Source: DATLYB01 sp964502525
GTDB lineage: Bacteria; Bacteroidota; Bacteroidia; Chitinophagales; CAIOSU01
Length of the DNA: 7,843 bases
Assembly (NCBI GenBank): GCA_964502525.1
Contig: CAZCXH010000202.1
Location: 1-7,843 of the forward strand
Direction: 5' to 3'
Shown here: piece after piece, positions 1 to 6,139 of the stretch
Position numbering within the stretch: position 1 is the first letter of the stretch
How the letters are laid out: every line of letters begins with the position of its first letter
The notes under the pieces: generated by a model
Database searches by the model: none
What the model was told of the DNA's origin: nothing
Seen by the model: the letters and a program-made list of their open reading frames with translations, nothing else
Position numbers and translations under genes: made by a program

Positions 1-101
1 CATTCCATTTCTTATTCAGATTATGATATTTTGTGAATTTAAACAGCTTCTAAGATATAAAAAAGACCTGTCCGCTTTCAAAAACATGATGGGCTTGCCG
101 T

Positions 102-626
102 TTACTGCACAACTTCCATTCGGAATGTTTTCTGAACCTCCTTCAAATAATCAATCCTGCTTGTGTCATTGATGAGGATGCGCACGAGCATGGTTCCCAT
201 AGACGAGGGTGAAAAAACAACCTGCGCGCCCTTTTCGTCATATTTCATTTCATCGCCCTCCTTCACCAAAAAAAGATCAACCTTTTTGCCGGGCAACTGC
301 CTGTCGTTTTGAATAAAATAATTCAGCGTGTTAGAAGCATACAACGCAACCGAGCAATAAGTGCCTTCAGGCATCACGCCTGTAATCCTGACCGGAGATT
401 TGCGGATGTCATAGCCGGCCGCCACATAAATAAAGTCGGGGTTGGGCAGCACAACGTACCTGTCTTTGCCGGTGATGATGTCTGCATAAACAGGTTTATT
501 AAAATCCGACCGTGAACTCAGCTTCACCTTCAGCAAAACGGCATACGGGGTAAGAAAGACCGCCAAATGATAAGCCGGCAGCGCTGTCAACAGAAAAATC
601 AACAAGCCGGTTGCTGTTTTTCGCAT
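102..626 (-). CDS. DUF1254 domain protein, membrane-anchored, second gene of a DUF1214/DUF1254 pair
   Basis: This is a 174-residue protein of unknown biochemical role. Residues about 5-28 form a hydrophobic segment after 'MRKT', so it is probably anchored in the inner membrane with the rest outside the cytoplasm. The body matches the DUF1254 pattern: 'NPDFIYVAAGYDI', then 'SPVRITGVMPEGTYCSVALY', then 'NDRQLPGKKVDLFLV', and a late 'FSPSSMGTMLVRILIND'. These correspond to the motifs in which a short two-strand block is followed by 'xDNT...NDRQ'. DUF1254 is more often fused to DUF1214 in proteins of more than 400 residues; here each domain is a separate short gene. Its ATG overlaps the stop of the upstream DUF1214 gene by one base (TAATG). 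An AAGG three bases upstream lies inside that gene, which implies translational coupling. No catalytic residues can be named. The family assignment is from motif recognition; the function is unknown. Confidence 0.8.
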   Translation of the reverse strand: MRKTATGLLIFLLTALPAYHLAVFLTPYAVLLKVKLSSRSDFNKPVYADIITGKDRYVVLPNPDFIYVAAGYDIRKSPVRITGVMPEGTYCSVALYASNTLNYFIQNDRQLPGKKVDLFLVKEGDEMKYDEKGAQVVFSPSSMGTMLVRILINDTSRIDYLKEVQKTFRMEVVQ

Positions 627-1192
627 TACCTTATCTTTTTAATTGAAGGAAGCTGAACCGTTCCGATGTTTTCACGCAATTCCTTCTCCGGATGATAAAG
701 CCGCAGCGCCAGGTAAAATTTTCCCTCGAGGCCCGATGGAAGCCAATTGCCGGGCTTTCGGCCGGATGAAACCTGTATCGCAAAGCTGCTGTCGCTTTCA
801 TACTTAAGATTCGACATATTAAAGTTGAATCGGCCCTCTTCATTCGGAATCAAAAAATAATCCTCCCCGTAAATGGTGATGCTCCAGTAACGCGAAGCCA
901 GTGGAATTCCTGTGATGATATAGTCATCGTTGGATGAAAGCGGCATGCCCTCATCGTCCTCTCTTGCAATCAGGTAAAGCGATTCATCAGGCCGCAACGC
1001 AAATAGCGCGGCAACCGCGATTCTTGCAGTCAGCAAATTATCTTTTCCGACTTCCGATAAATCATGCCCGCGCCACGGCCCGTTTTTGATGATTGCATTC
1101 CCGCCTGTCCAATGCGTAATGCGAAAAATGGCAACACTAATGCCCGTCAGCAAGCCGAAAAAAGCCAGGAAAATTAACCGGGAATAGCGCAT
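626..1192 (-). CDS. DUF1214 domain protein, membrane-anchored, first gene of the pair
   Basis: This is a 188-residue protein with a hydrophobic N-terminal segment at about residues 5-24 ('LIFLAFFGLLTGISVAIF'), likely a membrane anchor or uncleaved signal. DUF1214 hallmarks appear in order: 'NGPWRG', 'LTARIAVAALFAL', a 'REDDEGMPL' turn, 'YIITGIPLASRYWSITIYG', 'DYFLIPNEEGRFNFN', and the closing 'NWLPSGLEGKFYLALRLYHP'. The WS(I/L)T(I/L)Y, PN and NWLP blocks are the most diagnostic. The start ATG at 1192 follows a purine-rich leader without a clear Shine-Dalgarno site. The gene leads the pair: its stop shares a base with the DUF1254 start, so the two are almost certainly co-transcribed and probably act together. 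In fused family members DUF1254 precedes DUF1214, so the operon order is the reverse of the fusion order. The biochemical role is unknown. Confidence 0.84.
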   Translation of the reverse strand: MRYSRLIFLAFFGLLTGISVAIFRITHWTGGNAIIKNGPWRGHDLSEVGKDNLLTARIAVAALFALRPDESLYLIAREDDEGMPLSSNDDYIITGIPLASRYWSITIYGEDYFLIPNEEGRFNFNMSNLKYESDSSFAIQVSSGRKPGNWLPSGLEGKFYLALRLYHPEKELRENIGTVQLPSIKKIR

Positions 1193-1267
1193 GATGGAAA
1201 TTAACCAACAATAAAAATAGAAACTTATATCCCGACCATTCGTAAATTTATTTTTAATTCATTGAAA
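1193..1267. promoter_or_regulatory. Divergent promoter region, no recognisable consensus
   Basis: This 75-base AT-rich gap separates two genes that start away from each other, so promoters for both must lie here or overlap the coding ends. I looked for the Bacteroidota -7 element TAnnTTTG on both strands and found none in the gap. The stretch from about 1244 to 1267 is strongly A/T and precedes the plus-strand ATG without a Shine-Dalgarno site, as is common in this phylum. The promoter role is inferred from gene orientation alone. Confidence 0.4.
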
Positions 1268-3313
1268 ATGCGTCTCCTTTGTTTTCGCCACGTCATTTGT
1301 TTTGCCTGCTGCGTCAATCTGCAGTTATCCGCCCAGGTTATTCCGTCAGGAAGATTCTATGACTGGACTGGCGCAGGTTTCCGGGGAATCCGCCCTGATT
1401 ATTCCAACACCATTAACATCGTTCATCTGGGCGCTGCCAATGACGGTTCTTCGGCCGTTGATTCATATATCCAGGCTGCGGTTGATTCGCTGAATGGAAG
1501 GTATGGCGTTATTTATTTTCCAGCAGGAAACTATCTTGTTAATTCAACCATCGCATTGCCTGACAGCATAGTGCTGAAGGGCGATGGCTCAGATTCAACC
1601 TTAATTGTTTTTAATCTGAATGGTGCACCGAATGATTGCATTGATGTTTCAAAAAATCAGAATGAAGCGCTTGATCCATTCGTAAAGATTATTGCCGGAT
1701 TCGCCAGGGGGTCAACCACCCTCACCGTTATTGACGCTTCTTCATTTGCTCCGAACTTTTACGCGGAAATAAGGCTGGATAATGGAGCCTGGTACACTGT
1801 TCCTGCCGGTGATGCGGAGAAATGTGTCGGGCAAATCGTTAAAGTGATTTCCGTATCGGGAAACTCCATTCAGATTGAACCTGCATTGCGAACTGACCTG
1901 GACACAACGCTGAACCCGCAAATCCGGAGAATCCATCCGGTGACGCATGTTGGGATAGAGTGCATGAGAATTATTCGCATTGACAGTTCCGCTTCACCTT
2001 CCGTTTACAACATCAATTTCAACTTTGCTGTAAACTGTTGGGTGCGTGGCGTTGAGAGCGCCAAAAGCATGGGCGCGCATGTAATGGTTGAATACAGCAA
2101 AAACATTGAAATATCCGGGAGTTACATCCACCACTCATTCGGCTATGACGGCTCAGGCACGCGCGGCTATGGCGTCTGCCTGCGGCAGCATGCAAGCGAC
2201 TGTTTGGTGGAAAATAATTTCTTCCGCTACTTGCGCCACGCCATGATGGTGAAAGAAGGCAGCAATGGAAATGTTTTTGGATATAATTATTCCATCGAAC
2301 CTCACCGCAGCGAGCCGGTTCCGGATTTTTCAGGAGACATTTCGCTGCATGGCCATTACGCATTCGCTAACCTGTTTGAAGGCAACATCGTGCAAAACAT
2401 CATCATTGACCAGGCATGGGGGCAGTCAGGCCCGCATAATACGTTCCTGCGCAACAGGGCTGAACTCTACGGCATGGGCGTCCTTCCCGGAAGCCCGCCC
2501 TATACCAATGACCAAAATTTTGCCGGCAATGAAATCACAAGCACCGCTGTGCTTCAGGGAAATTATTATACCCAATATGGCACAGGGCATTTTGAATTCG
2601 GCAACAATGTGAAAGGCGTAATCATGCCTGCAGGAACGACACCCCTCCCCGACTCTACTTATTACCTGACTGCTCAACCCATCTTTTGGAACAATGCTTC
2701 ATGGCCTTCCATTGGCATTCCAAATGCAATTAACACTGGCAGCATCCCCGCGAAACAGCGTTACATTTCGGGAGAATTGATAACCGTATGCGAACTCATC
2801 GCGCCATGCGACACACTGCTGTGCGATGACGCCAACCTTTGCACCCTCGACTCCTGCGCAAACGGTCAGTGCGTATTCACGCCCATCAACTGCGATGACG
2901 CGAACGATTGCACCGGGGACACCTGCTTGAATGGAACCTGCTCCAATACCCCGGTCAATTGTGACGATGGCGATATCTGCACAACAGACAGTTGCGAAAG
3001 CGGAGTTTGCCTGAACGATACAATTTCCGGTTGCCACACATCTGTATTTAATGGATTGTCCGGCAATGGAATTTCACTTTACCCCAATCCGGCTAAAGGA
3101 TTCGTAATCATTGAATTGAACCGGATGGAATTCCCAATTGAAACTGCTGTAATGGATTATACCGGGAGAATATTATTTAAAGAATTATCAGAAAGCAACG
3201 CAGCCGGAAATCCGCTGCGAATAACTTTCCCTGAAAACATGAGCAACGGTTTGTATCTTTTGCAGGTCATTTCAGGAGAGAGATCGTATTATCAAAAAAT
3301 TATCAAACAATAG
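1268..3313 (+). CDS. Secreted pectate-lyase-like beta-helix protein with Cys-rich repeats and T9SS sorting domain
   Basis: This is a 681-residue exported protein. I chose ATG 1268 over the in-frame TTG six bases upstream because it gives a compact signal peptide (residues 1-22, cleavage after 'LSA'). Residues about 40-110 match the N-terminal part of the pectate-lyase-3 type right-handed beta-helix: 'NDGSSAVDSYIQAAVDSL', 'GVIYFPAGNYLVNSTIALP', 'IVLKGDGSDSTLIVF'. Residues about 110-500 continue as short Asn-rich strands ('NNFFRYLRHAMMVKEGSNGNVFGYN') typical of stacked coils. Residues 514-589 hold 23-residue Cys-rich repeats. Residues about 602-681 form the T9SS type A sorting domain: 'ISLYPNPAKGFVIIEL', 'DYTGRILF', 'MSNGLYLLQV' and the 'YYQKIIKQ' end. 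The protein should cross the outer membrane by T9SS, with removal of the sorting domain. It is probably a polysaccharide lyase or hydrolase, or a binding protein. I cannot name catalytic residues, and the fold does not fix the substrate. Confidence 0.86.
   Translation: MRLLCFRHVICFACCVNLQLSAQVIPSGRFYDWTGAGFRGIRPDYSNTINIVHLGAANDGSSAVDSYIQAAVDSLNGRYGVIYFPAGNYLVNSTIALPDSIVLKGDGSDSTLIVFNLNGAPNDCIDVSKNQNEALDPFVKIIAGFARGSTTLTVIDASSFAPNFYAEIRLDNGAWYTVPAGDAEKCVGQIVKVISVSGNSIQIEPALRTDLDTTLNPQIRRIHPVTHVGIECMRIIRIDSSASPSVYNINFNFAVNCWVRGVESAKSMGAHVMVEYSKNIEISGSYIHHSFGYDGSGTRGYGVCLRQHASDCLVENNFFRYLRHAMMVKEGSNGNVFGYNYSIEPHRSEPVPDFSGDISLHGHYAFANLFEGNIVQNIIIDQAWGQSGPHNTFLRNRAELYGMGVLPGSPPYTNDQNFAGNEITSTAVLQGNYYTQYGTGHFEFGNNVKGVIMPAGTTPLPDSTYYLTAQPIFWNNASWPSIGIPNAINTGSIPAKQRYISGELITVCELIAPCDTLLCDDANLCTLDSCANGQCVFTPINCDDANDCTGDTCLNGTCSNTPVNCDDGDICTTDSCESGVCLNDTISGCHTSVFNGLSGNGISLYPNPAKGFVIIELNRMEFPIETAVMDYTGRILFKELSESNAAGNPLRITFPENMSNGLYLLQVISGERSYYQKIIKQ
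2822..3028 (+). repeat. Three in-frame 69-bp repeats encoding 23-residue Cys-rich units
   Basis: Inside the beta-helix gene three consecutive units (2822-2890, 2891-2959, 2960-3028) each encode exactly 23 residues of the form C-D-D-x3-C-T-x-D-x-C-x2-G-x-C, then about six residues. Examples are 'CDDANLCTLDSCANGQC', 'CDDANDCTGDTCLNGTC' and 'CDDGDICTTDSCESGVC'. Each unit has four Cys, enough for two disulfides, and acidic residues that could bind calcium. An extra Cys precedes the array (codon at 2807) and another follows it (codon at 3032). The array sits between the catalytic or binding domain and the sorting domain, so it probably works as a rigid stalk. That role is inferred. Confidence 0.85.
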
Positions 3314-3321
3314 CGCATCAA

Positions 3322-3343
3322 TGTCAGGGCTGAAGCCCTGATA
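3322..3343. repeat. Palindromic hairpin, REP-like, between the beta-helix gene and proC
   Basis: The core is TCAGGGC (3324-3330), loop TGAA, GCCCTGA (3335-3341): seven perfect pairs. A G-T and a T-A pair extend it to nine. It lies nine bases past the stop of the beta-helix gene and 46 bases before proC. No T-run follows on the plus strand, so it is not a classic intrinsic terminator, though it could still stabilise the 3' end or weaken read-through. The sequence resembles short palindromes of the GGGCTxAAGCCC type that I remember being scattered in intergenic DNA of Bacteroidota. A repeat identity needs a genome search. Confidence 0.6.
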
Positions 3344-3389
3344 CACTTTAAGAGTAACAATTGAATTAAACTAAATAACCATCAGAACT

Positions 3390-4190
3390 ATGAAGAGGCA
3401 GAAAATAGCCATTATCGGTGGCGGCAACCTTGGAGTGTCGCTGGCGGAAGGATTTTTAAAATCGGGGATGGCAGGTCCGCGCGATCTCATCATCACCCGC
3501 AGAAAGGTGAAGCTACTGGAGTCTCTGCGGGAAGTGGGCGTTGGCGTACATTCCGACAATCCCAAAGCCGCTGCCGATGCTCAAATCGTGATTCTCGCCA
3601 TCAAGCCCAAGCAGTTGATGGACGTGCTGAAGGAAATCAAATCATCATTGACGGAAAAACATATCATCATTTCAGTGGTTACTGGAATTTCAATTAAAGA
3701 AATTACCGAAGCGATTGGAACAAAAATTCCGTTGTTCCGCGCAATGCCCAACACTGCCATTGCCATCCAGGAATCCATGACGTGCGTTTCCACCAAAAAC
3801 GGAACACCTCAGCAGAAAAACCAGGTGCTGTCCATGTTTGAGCAGCTTGGCAGGGCTGTGTTTATTGAAGACGAACTGATGTCAGCGGCAACTGTGCTTG
3901 CCGCCTGCGGTATCGCATACTCGCTCCGCTACATCCGCGCGGCATCGCAGGGCGGAATCGAAATCGGCTTTGACGCAGCCACCGCTCAACTCATTGCAGC
4001 GCAAACAGTGAAAGGAGCGGCATCCTTATTGCTCGTGCGGGGCGAACATCCGGAAAAAGAAATTGACCGGGTAACGACTCCTCAAGGCTGCACCATCGCA
4101 GGCATCAACGAAATGGAACACCAGGGATTCAGTTCCTCGCTCATCAAGGGGATCATGACGTCTTATAAGAGCATTGAGAAGGTGGTGTGA
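3390..4190 (+). CDS. proC: Pyrroline-5-carboxylate reductase
   Basis: ProC reduces 1-pyrroline-5-carboxylate to L-proline with NAD(P)H in the cytoplasm, the final step of proline synthesis. Its 266 residues match the usual length (about 265-275). The N-terminal Rossmann dinucleotide-binding loop is 'IIGGGNLG' (residues 8-15). 'VILAIKPKQL' marks the fourth-strand region, and 'FRAMPNTAIAIQESMT' is the conserved MPNT block before the dimerisation helices. The C-terminal family signature is 'TPQGCTIAGINEMEHQGFSS', which keeps the Gly-x-Thr of the substrate-binding loop. The loop usually written SGSGPAY reads 'AACGIAY' (residues 171-177). The start ATG at 3390 follows 'CAGAAC' and has no strong ribosome-binding site. 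No proA or proB is in the window. Co-transcription with the secreted protein upstream is possible (76-base gap) but not implied by function. Confidence 0.95.
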   Translation: MKRQKIAIIGGGNLGVSLAEGFLKSGMAGPRDLIITRRKVKLLESLREVGVGVHSDNPKAAADAQIVILAIKPKQLMDVLKEIKSSLTEKHIIISVVTGISIKEITEAIGTKIPLFRAMPNTAIAIQESMTCVSTKNGTPQQKNQVLSMFEQLGRAVFIEDELMSAATVLAACGIAYSLRYIRAASQGGIEIGFDAATAQLIAAQTVKGAASLLLVRGEHPEKEIDRVTTPQGCTIAGINEMEHQGFSSSLIKGIMTSYKSIEKVV

Positions 4191-4198
4191 GGGAGCAA

Positions 4199-4258
4199 CT
4201 CACTTCTGCACACTGTTTACGTTTTTATAAACGTCCTCTGCAAGAGCAGAGCAGTGAG
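4199..4258. terminator. Nested hairpins between convergent genes, possible two-way terminator
   Basis: The gap between the 3' ends of proC and the facing tetratricopeptide-like gene contains three possible stems. ACGTTT-TTAT-AAACGT (4219-4234) is a perfect six-pair hairpin. CTCTGC-AAGA-GCAGAG (4236-4251) is a second perfect six-pair hairpin. CTCACT (4199-4204) with AGTGAG (4253-4258) can close an outer stem, and TCTGC (4205-4209) with GCAGA (4246-4250) can extend it as an alternative to the second hairpin. No long T-run follows on either side, so intrinsic termination is plausible but unproven. The position between two converging stops supports the role. Confidence 0.5.
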
Positions 4259-4261
4259 AAT

Positions 4262-5593
4262 TTACATCACCACATCCTTTGCGGTGGCAGTGGTTTTGTC
4301 AAGTTTCTTTCCAAAGTTCGCATCCAGCACTTTTCTGACCGCTCCGTATTGCTTGAACTTCTTCATGAAAGCATCCCTCATGCCGGCATGGGCAAGTTTG
4401 GGAACGTTGGCTGAAACGATGTAGCAGTTGCCAACAATGGCATCAATCGAACCTTTGTAATAATCATTGAAAACTTCAACGTCAGCGCTGTTGGGTGTTT
4501 TTTTCTTCGTTTCCGGATCCTCCGTGTAAGTCACGGGAGGCTCGTTCTGTTTAACTTCATCGAAATAATAAGCGGCTTCTTTCAGCGGAGTGAGGTATTT
4601 CATATTAGCGTTGATCGCCTTGATAATTTCATTATCCCCCAATTGTCCGAAATTCAATTCAGCTTCTGCAAACTCAAATGACACCAGGTTGTTGTAAGCC
4701 TTTGCCCGGATGGCTTTGTTCGCCTCGCCAGACTTCTCATAAAAGCTTGCGGCAATTCCAAACTCGCCCCTGTCTTCTTCCATTTTAGCAAGCTCCCCGA
4801 TTGCCGATGTATTCTGTTTTGCAGCGTAGAGCTCCACCGCCCTGCCATAAAGCGCATTAGCGTCAGCAGTTTCGCCTTCGCCATACAGTTTATCAGCATA
4901 TTTTCTTATTCCATCAGCAATGCCGCCCTTGTCATAAGCGGTAAATGCATTATTATAATCCCCCAGTGAATAATACAGGTCGCCTGCTTTTTGAAAGCCT
5001 TCTTCCGTATTTAATTTCATATACACTTCTGCGGCACGGGGCTTGTTGCCCGCTGCCGCAAATTCGCTGGCCACCTTGTCAATTTTATCACTCACCTTCC
5101 CCTGGGCATAGTAGTCCGCTGCTTTCATATAAAATTCCTCCCCTTTGCTGTAATACGCATCCCCGGCAGCTTCGAAACCCTCAGGCTTCTTCCCGCCTTT
5201 TTCGAAATAGCTGATAGCCTTGGTGATGGTTTTGCCTTCGGTCTTAGGGTCGTCAAAAGCCTGTTCGATCATCTTATGCCCTACCTTCACATATCCTTCG
5301 TTCTTATCCTCCTTATCGCACCTCATGAAATATTTCACGGCATTAGTAATATCTCCATCCTCGAGGTAGGCATCGCCAATCTTGACATTCTCAGATTTAG
5401 GAAGCCTCGCGGTCATAATAACCTCTGCCGCCTTGCTGTAAAAACCGGCCTTTTTTGCAGGATCCGTTGTCTGCTTTGCTTTTGCGATATAGGCATCCAC
5501 CTTTGCAATTTCCTTTTCCTGCGCCTGCACGGTCAAAAATGATTGAATGAGAAAAACTGTTGCTATGATTACTGCCGATTTTAGAGGGTTCAT
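4262..5593 (-). CDS. Exported tetratricopeptide-like repeat protein, function unknown
   Basis: This is a 443-residue protein when started at ATG 5593. An in-frame TTG 27 bases upstream would add nine charged residues before the signal peptide and is less likely. Residues 1-24 are a clear signal peptide ('SAVIIATVFLIQSFL', cleavage after 'VQA'). The mature part is almost all helical and Ala/Tyr/Gly-rich. It has tetratricopeptide-like turns at about residues 73-90, 144-162, 204-224 ('GDLYYSLGDYNNAFTAY'), 237-256 and 272-294. The pattern 'AGDxYYxxGDYxxAxxxY' is the TPR signature. Residues about 300-443 lack obvious repeats and contain a Pro/Lys-rich linker ('EDPETKKKTPNS', 355-369). No lipobox follows the signal peptide, so the protein is probably periplasmic and soluble, acting as a binding scaffold. 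It is a single gene facing proC, and its partners cannot be inferred from its neighbours. Confidence 0.85.
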   Translation of the reverse strand: MNPLKSAVIIATVFLIQSFLTVQAQEKEIAKVDAYIAKAKQTTDPAKKAGFYSKAAEVIMTARLPKSENVKIGDAYLEDGDITNAVKYFMRCDKEDKNEGYVKVGHKMIEQAFDDPKTEGKTITKAISYFEKGGKKPEGFEAAGDAYYSKGEEFYMKAADYYAQGKVSDKIDKVASEFAAAGNKPRAAEVYMKLNTEEGFQKAGDLYYSLGDYNNAFTAYDKGGIADGIRKYADKLYGEGETADANALYGRAVELYAAKQNTSAIGELAKMEEDRGEFGIAASFYEKSGEANKAIRAKAYNNLVSFEFAEAELNFGQLGDNEIIKAINANMKYLTPLKEAAYYFDEVKQNEPPVTYTEDPETKKKTPNSADVEVFNDYYKGSIDAIVGNCYIVSANVPKLAHAGMRDAFMKKFKQYGAVRKVLDANFGKKLDKTTATAKDVVM

Positions 5594-5762
5594 GGCTTTG
5601 CGTTTTAGGATTATGCGCAAAAAATAGACAAAAACTCCTTATTAATGAAATTTTAGCAAAGGCTTAATTCTCAGTTATTAACAACACACAATAGAAGATG
5701 GTAGTAAATTGGTTCTGAAAAAATTGGTTTTATACCTTTTTTAATTAATGTTGCCGCATTTT

Positions 5763-5815
5763 CAAAAAGGCAAAGAACAATTTTGCTTCTTGCCTTTTGC
5801 ATTTTGTCTTTTTCT
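5763..5815. repeat. Degenerate heptamer repeat with inverted arm, hairpin-forming
   Basis: From 5781 five seven-base units run in register: TTTTGCT, TCTTGCC, TTTTGCA, TTTTGTC, TTTTTCT. The preceding A-rich stretch is partly their complement: AAAAGGCAA (5765-5773) pairs perfectly with TTGCCTTTT (5790-5798). The whole can fold as a stem from 5763 to 5799 with two single-base bulges and a nine-base loop. A T-rich tail follows on the plus strand, which makes it terminator-like. No plus-strand gene ends here, however, so a repeat explanation is as good. Confidence 0.55.
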
Positions 5816-5875
5816 TTGGACTTGTTTCAAATTCTAAATGGTATTAATGAGGCAAGAAGGTTGAATACGGTTGTC

Positions 5876-5961
5876 TATCCCGTTTTCATCATAATCGTCA
5901 CGTTGAAGGCAGAACGTAGAAGGCGGGCGGTACAGGAAGTTACTACACTTTGAACGGGATA
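5876..5961. repeat. Nested inverted repeats in the intergenic gap
   Basis: TATCCCGTT (5876-5884) is perfectly complementary to AACGGGATA (5953-5961) across a 68-base spacer. Within the spacer ACGTT (5900-5904) pairs with AACGT (5913-5917). The spacer also has an 11-base direct repeat with one mismatch, ACGTTGAAGGC (5900-5910) and ACGTAGAAGGC (5914-5924). The arrangement could be a structured RNA, a small non-autonomous element or chance. No flanking target duplication is visible. Confidence 0.4.
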
Positions 5962-5978
5962 AATTGCGCTATTGAGCC

Positions 5979-5999
5979 GTTTGCAGTTTACGGTTTGGT
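5979..5999. repeat. Second short heptamer cluster (GTTTxxx, three units)
   Basis: Three seven-base units, GTTTGCA, GTTTACG and GTTTGGT, lie in exact register. They share the TTT-centred heptamer design of the block about 180 bases to the left but have a different unit sequence. The array is too short to exclude chance. Confidence 0.4.
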
Positions 6000-6139
6000 T
6001 GAATGACAATAACGCATGCACATTTGAGATCACTGATTACCGCGCTGGTATCCGGCTCCCCATGCGGATCCGCTAAATTTTTATAAGTTGCAATGAGAAA
6101 GCATAGAGTTCGATCAGAACGTATAGCAGGGTTTCATTT

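Larger units (their letters stand above)
5594..6139. other. 546-base intergenic gap without a supportable gene; repeat-rich
   Basis: The gap lies between the start of the tetratricopeptide-like gene and the end of the GH1 gene, both on the minus strand, so it must carry the promoter of the former. The left part (about 5620-5850) is very AT-rich and includes a heptamer-repeat and hairpin block. The right part (about 5860-6090) has a more balanced composition, two inverted repeats, a second heptamer cluster and moderately long open frames on both strands. None of these frames has a credible start or a ribosome-binding site. I found no tRNA-like cloverleaf. A TATTTTTTG on the minus strand at 5612-5620 resembles the Bacteroidota -7 element but has three spacer bases instead of two, so I do not call it a promoter. 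Confidence 0.6.

Noticed and set aside
60..101. Possible terminator after the DUF1254 gene on the minus strand (T-run at about 58-64)
   Set aside because: Only a four-pair A-rich stem could be drawn before the T-run.
1262..1267. TTG start two codons upstream for the beta-helix gene
   Set aside because: ATG 1268 is in the same frame, is the commoner start and gives a normal signal peptide; the TTG adds only two residues.
4187..4414. 75-codon plus-strand frame overlapping the proC stop
   Set aside because: Most of it lies antisense to the tetratricopeptide-like gene, its composition is not protein-like, and the ATGA overlap with proC is the only point in its favour.
5594..5620. TTG start at 5620 for the tetratricopeptide-like gene
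   Set aside because: It would put nine mostly charged residues before the signal peptide. ATG 5593 gives a standard one.
5875..6021. 48-codon minus-strand frame starting at GTG 6021
   Set aside because: It has no ribosome-binding site and no recognisable motif, and it overlaps the inverted repeat and another open frame. It was not called as a gene.
6064..6073. GCGGATCCGC perfect palindrome followed by a T-run
   Set aside because: It has no loop of its own, and the alternative stem ATCCG with CGGAT is only five pairs. It is too weak to call a terminator, and no plus-strand gene ends there.
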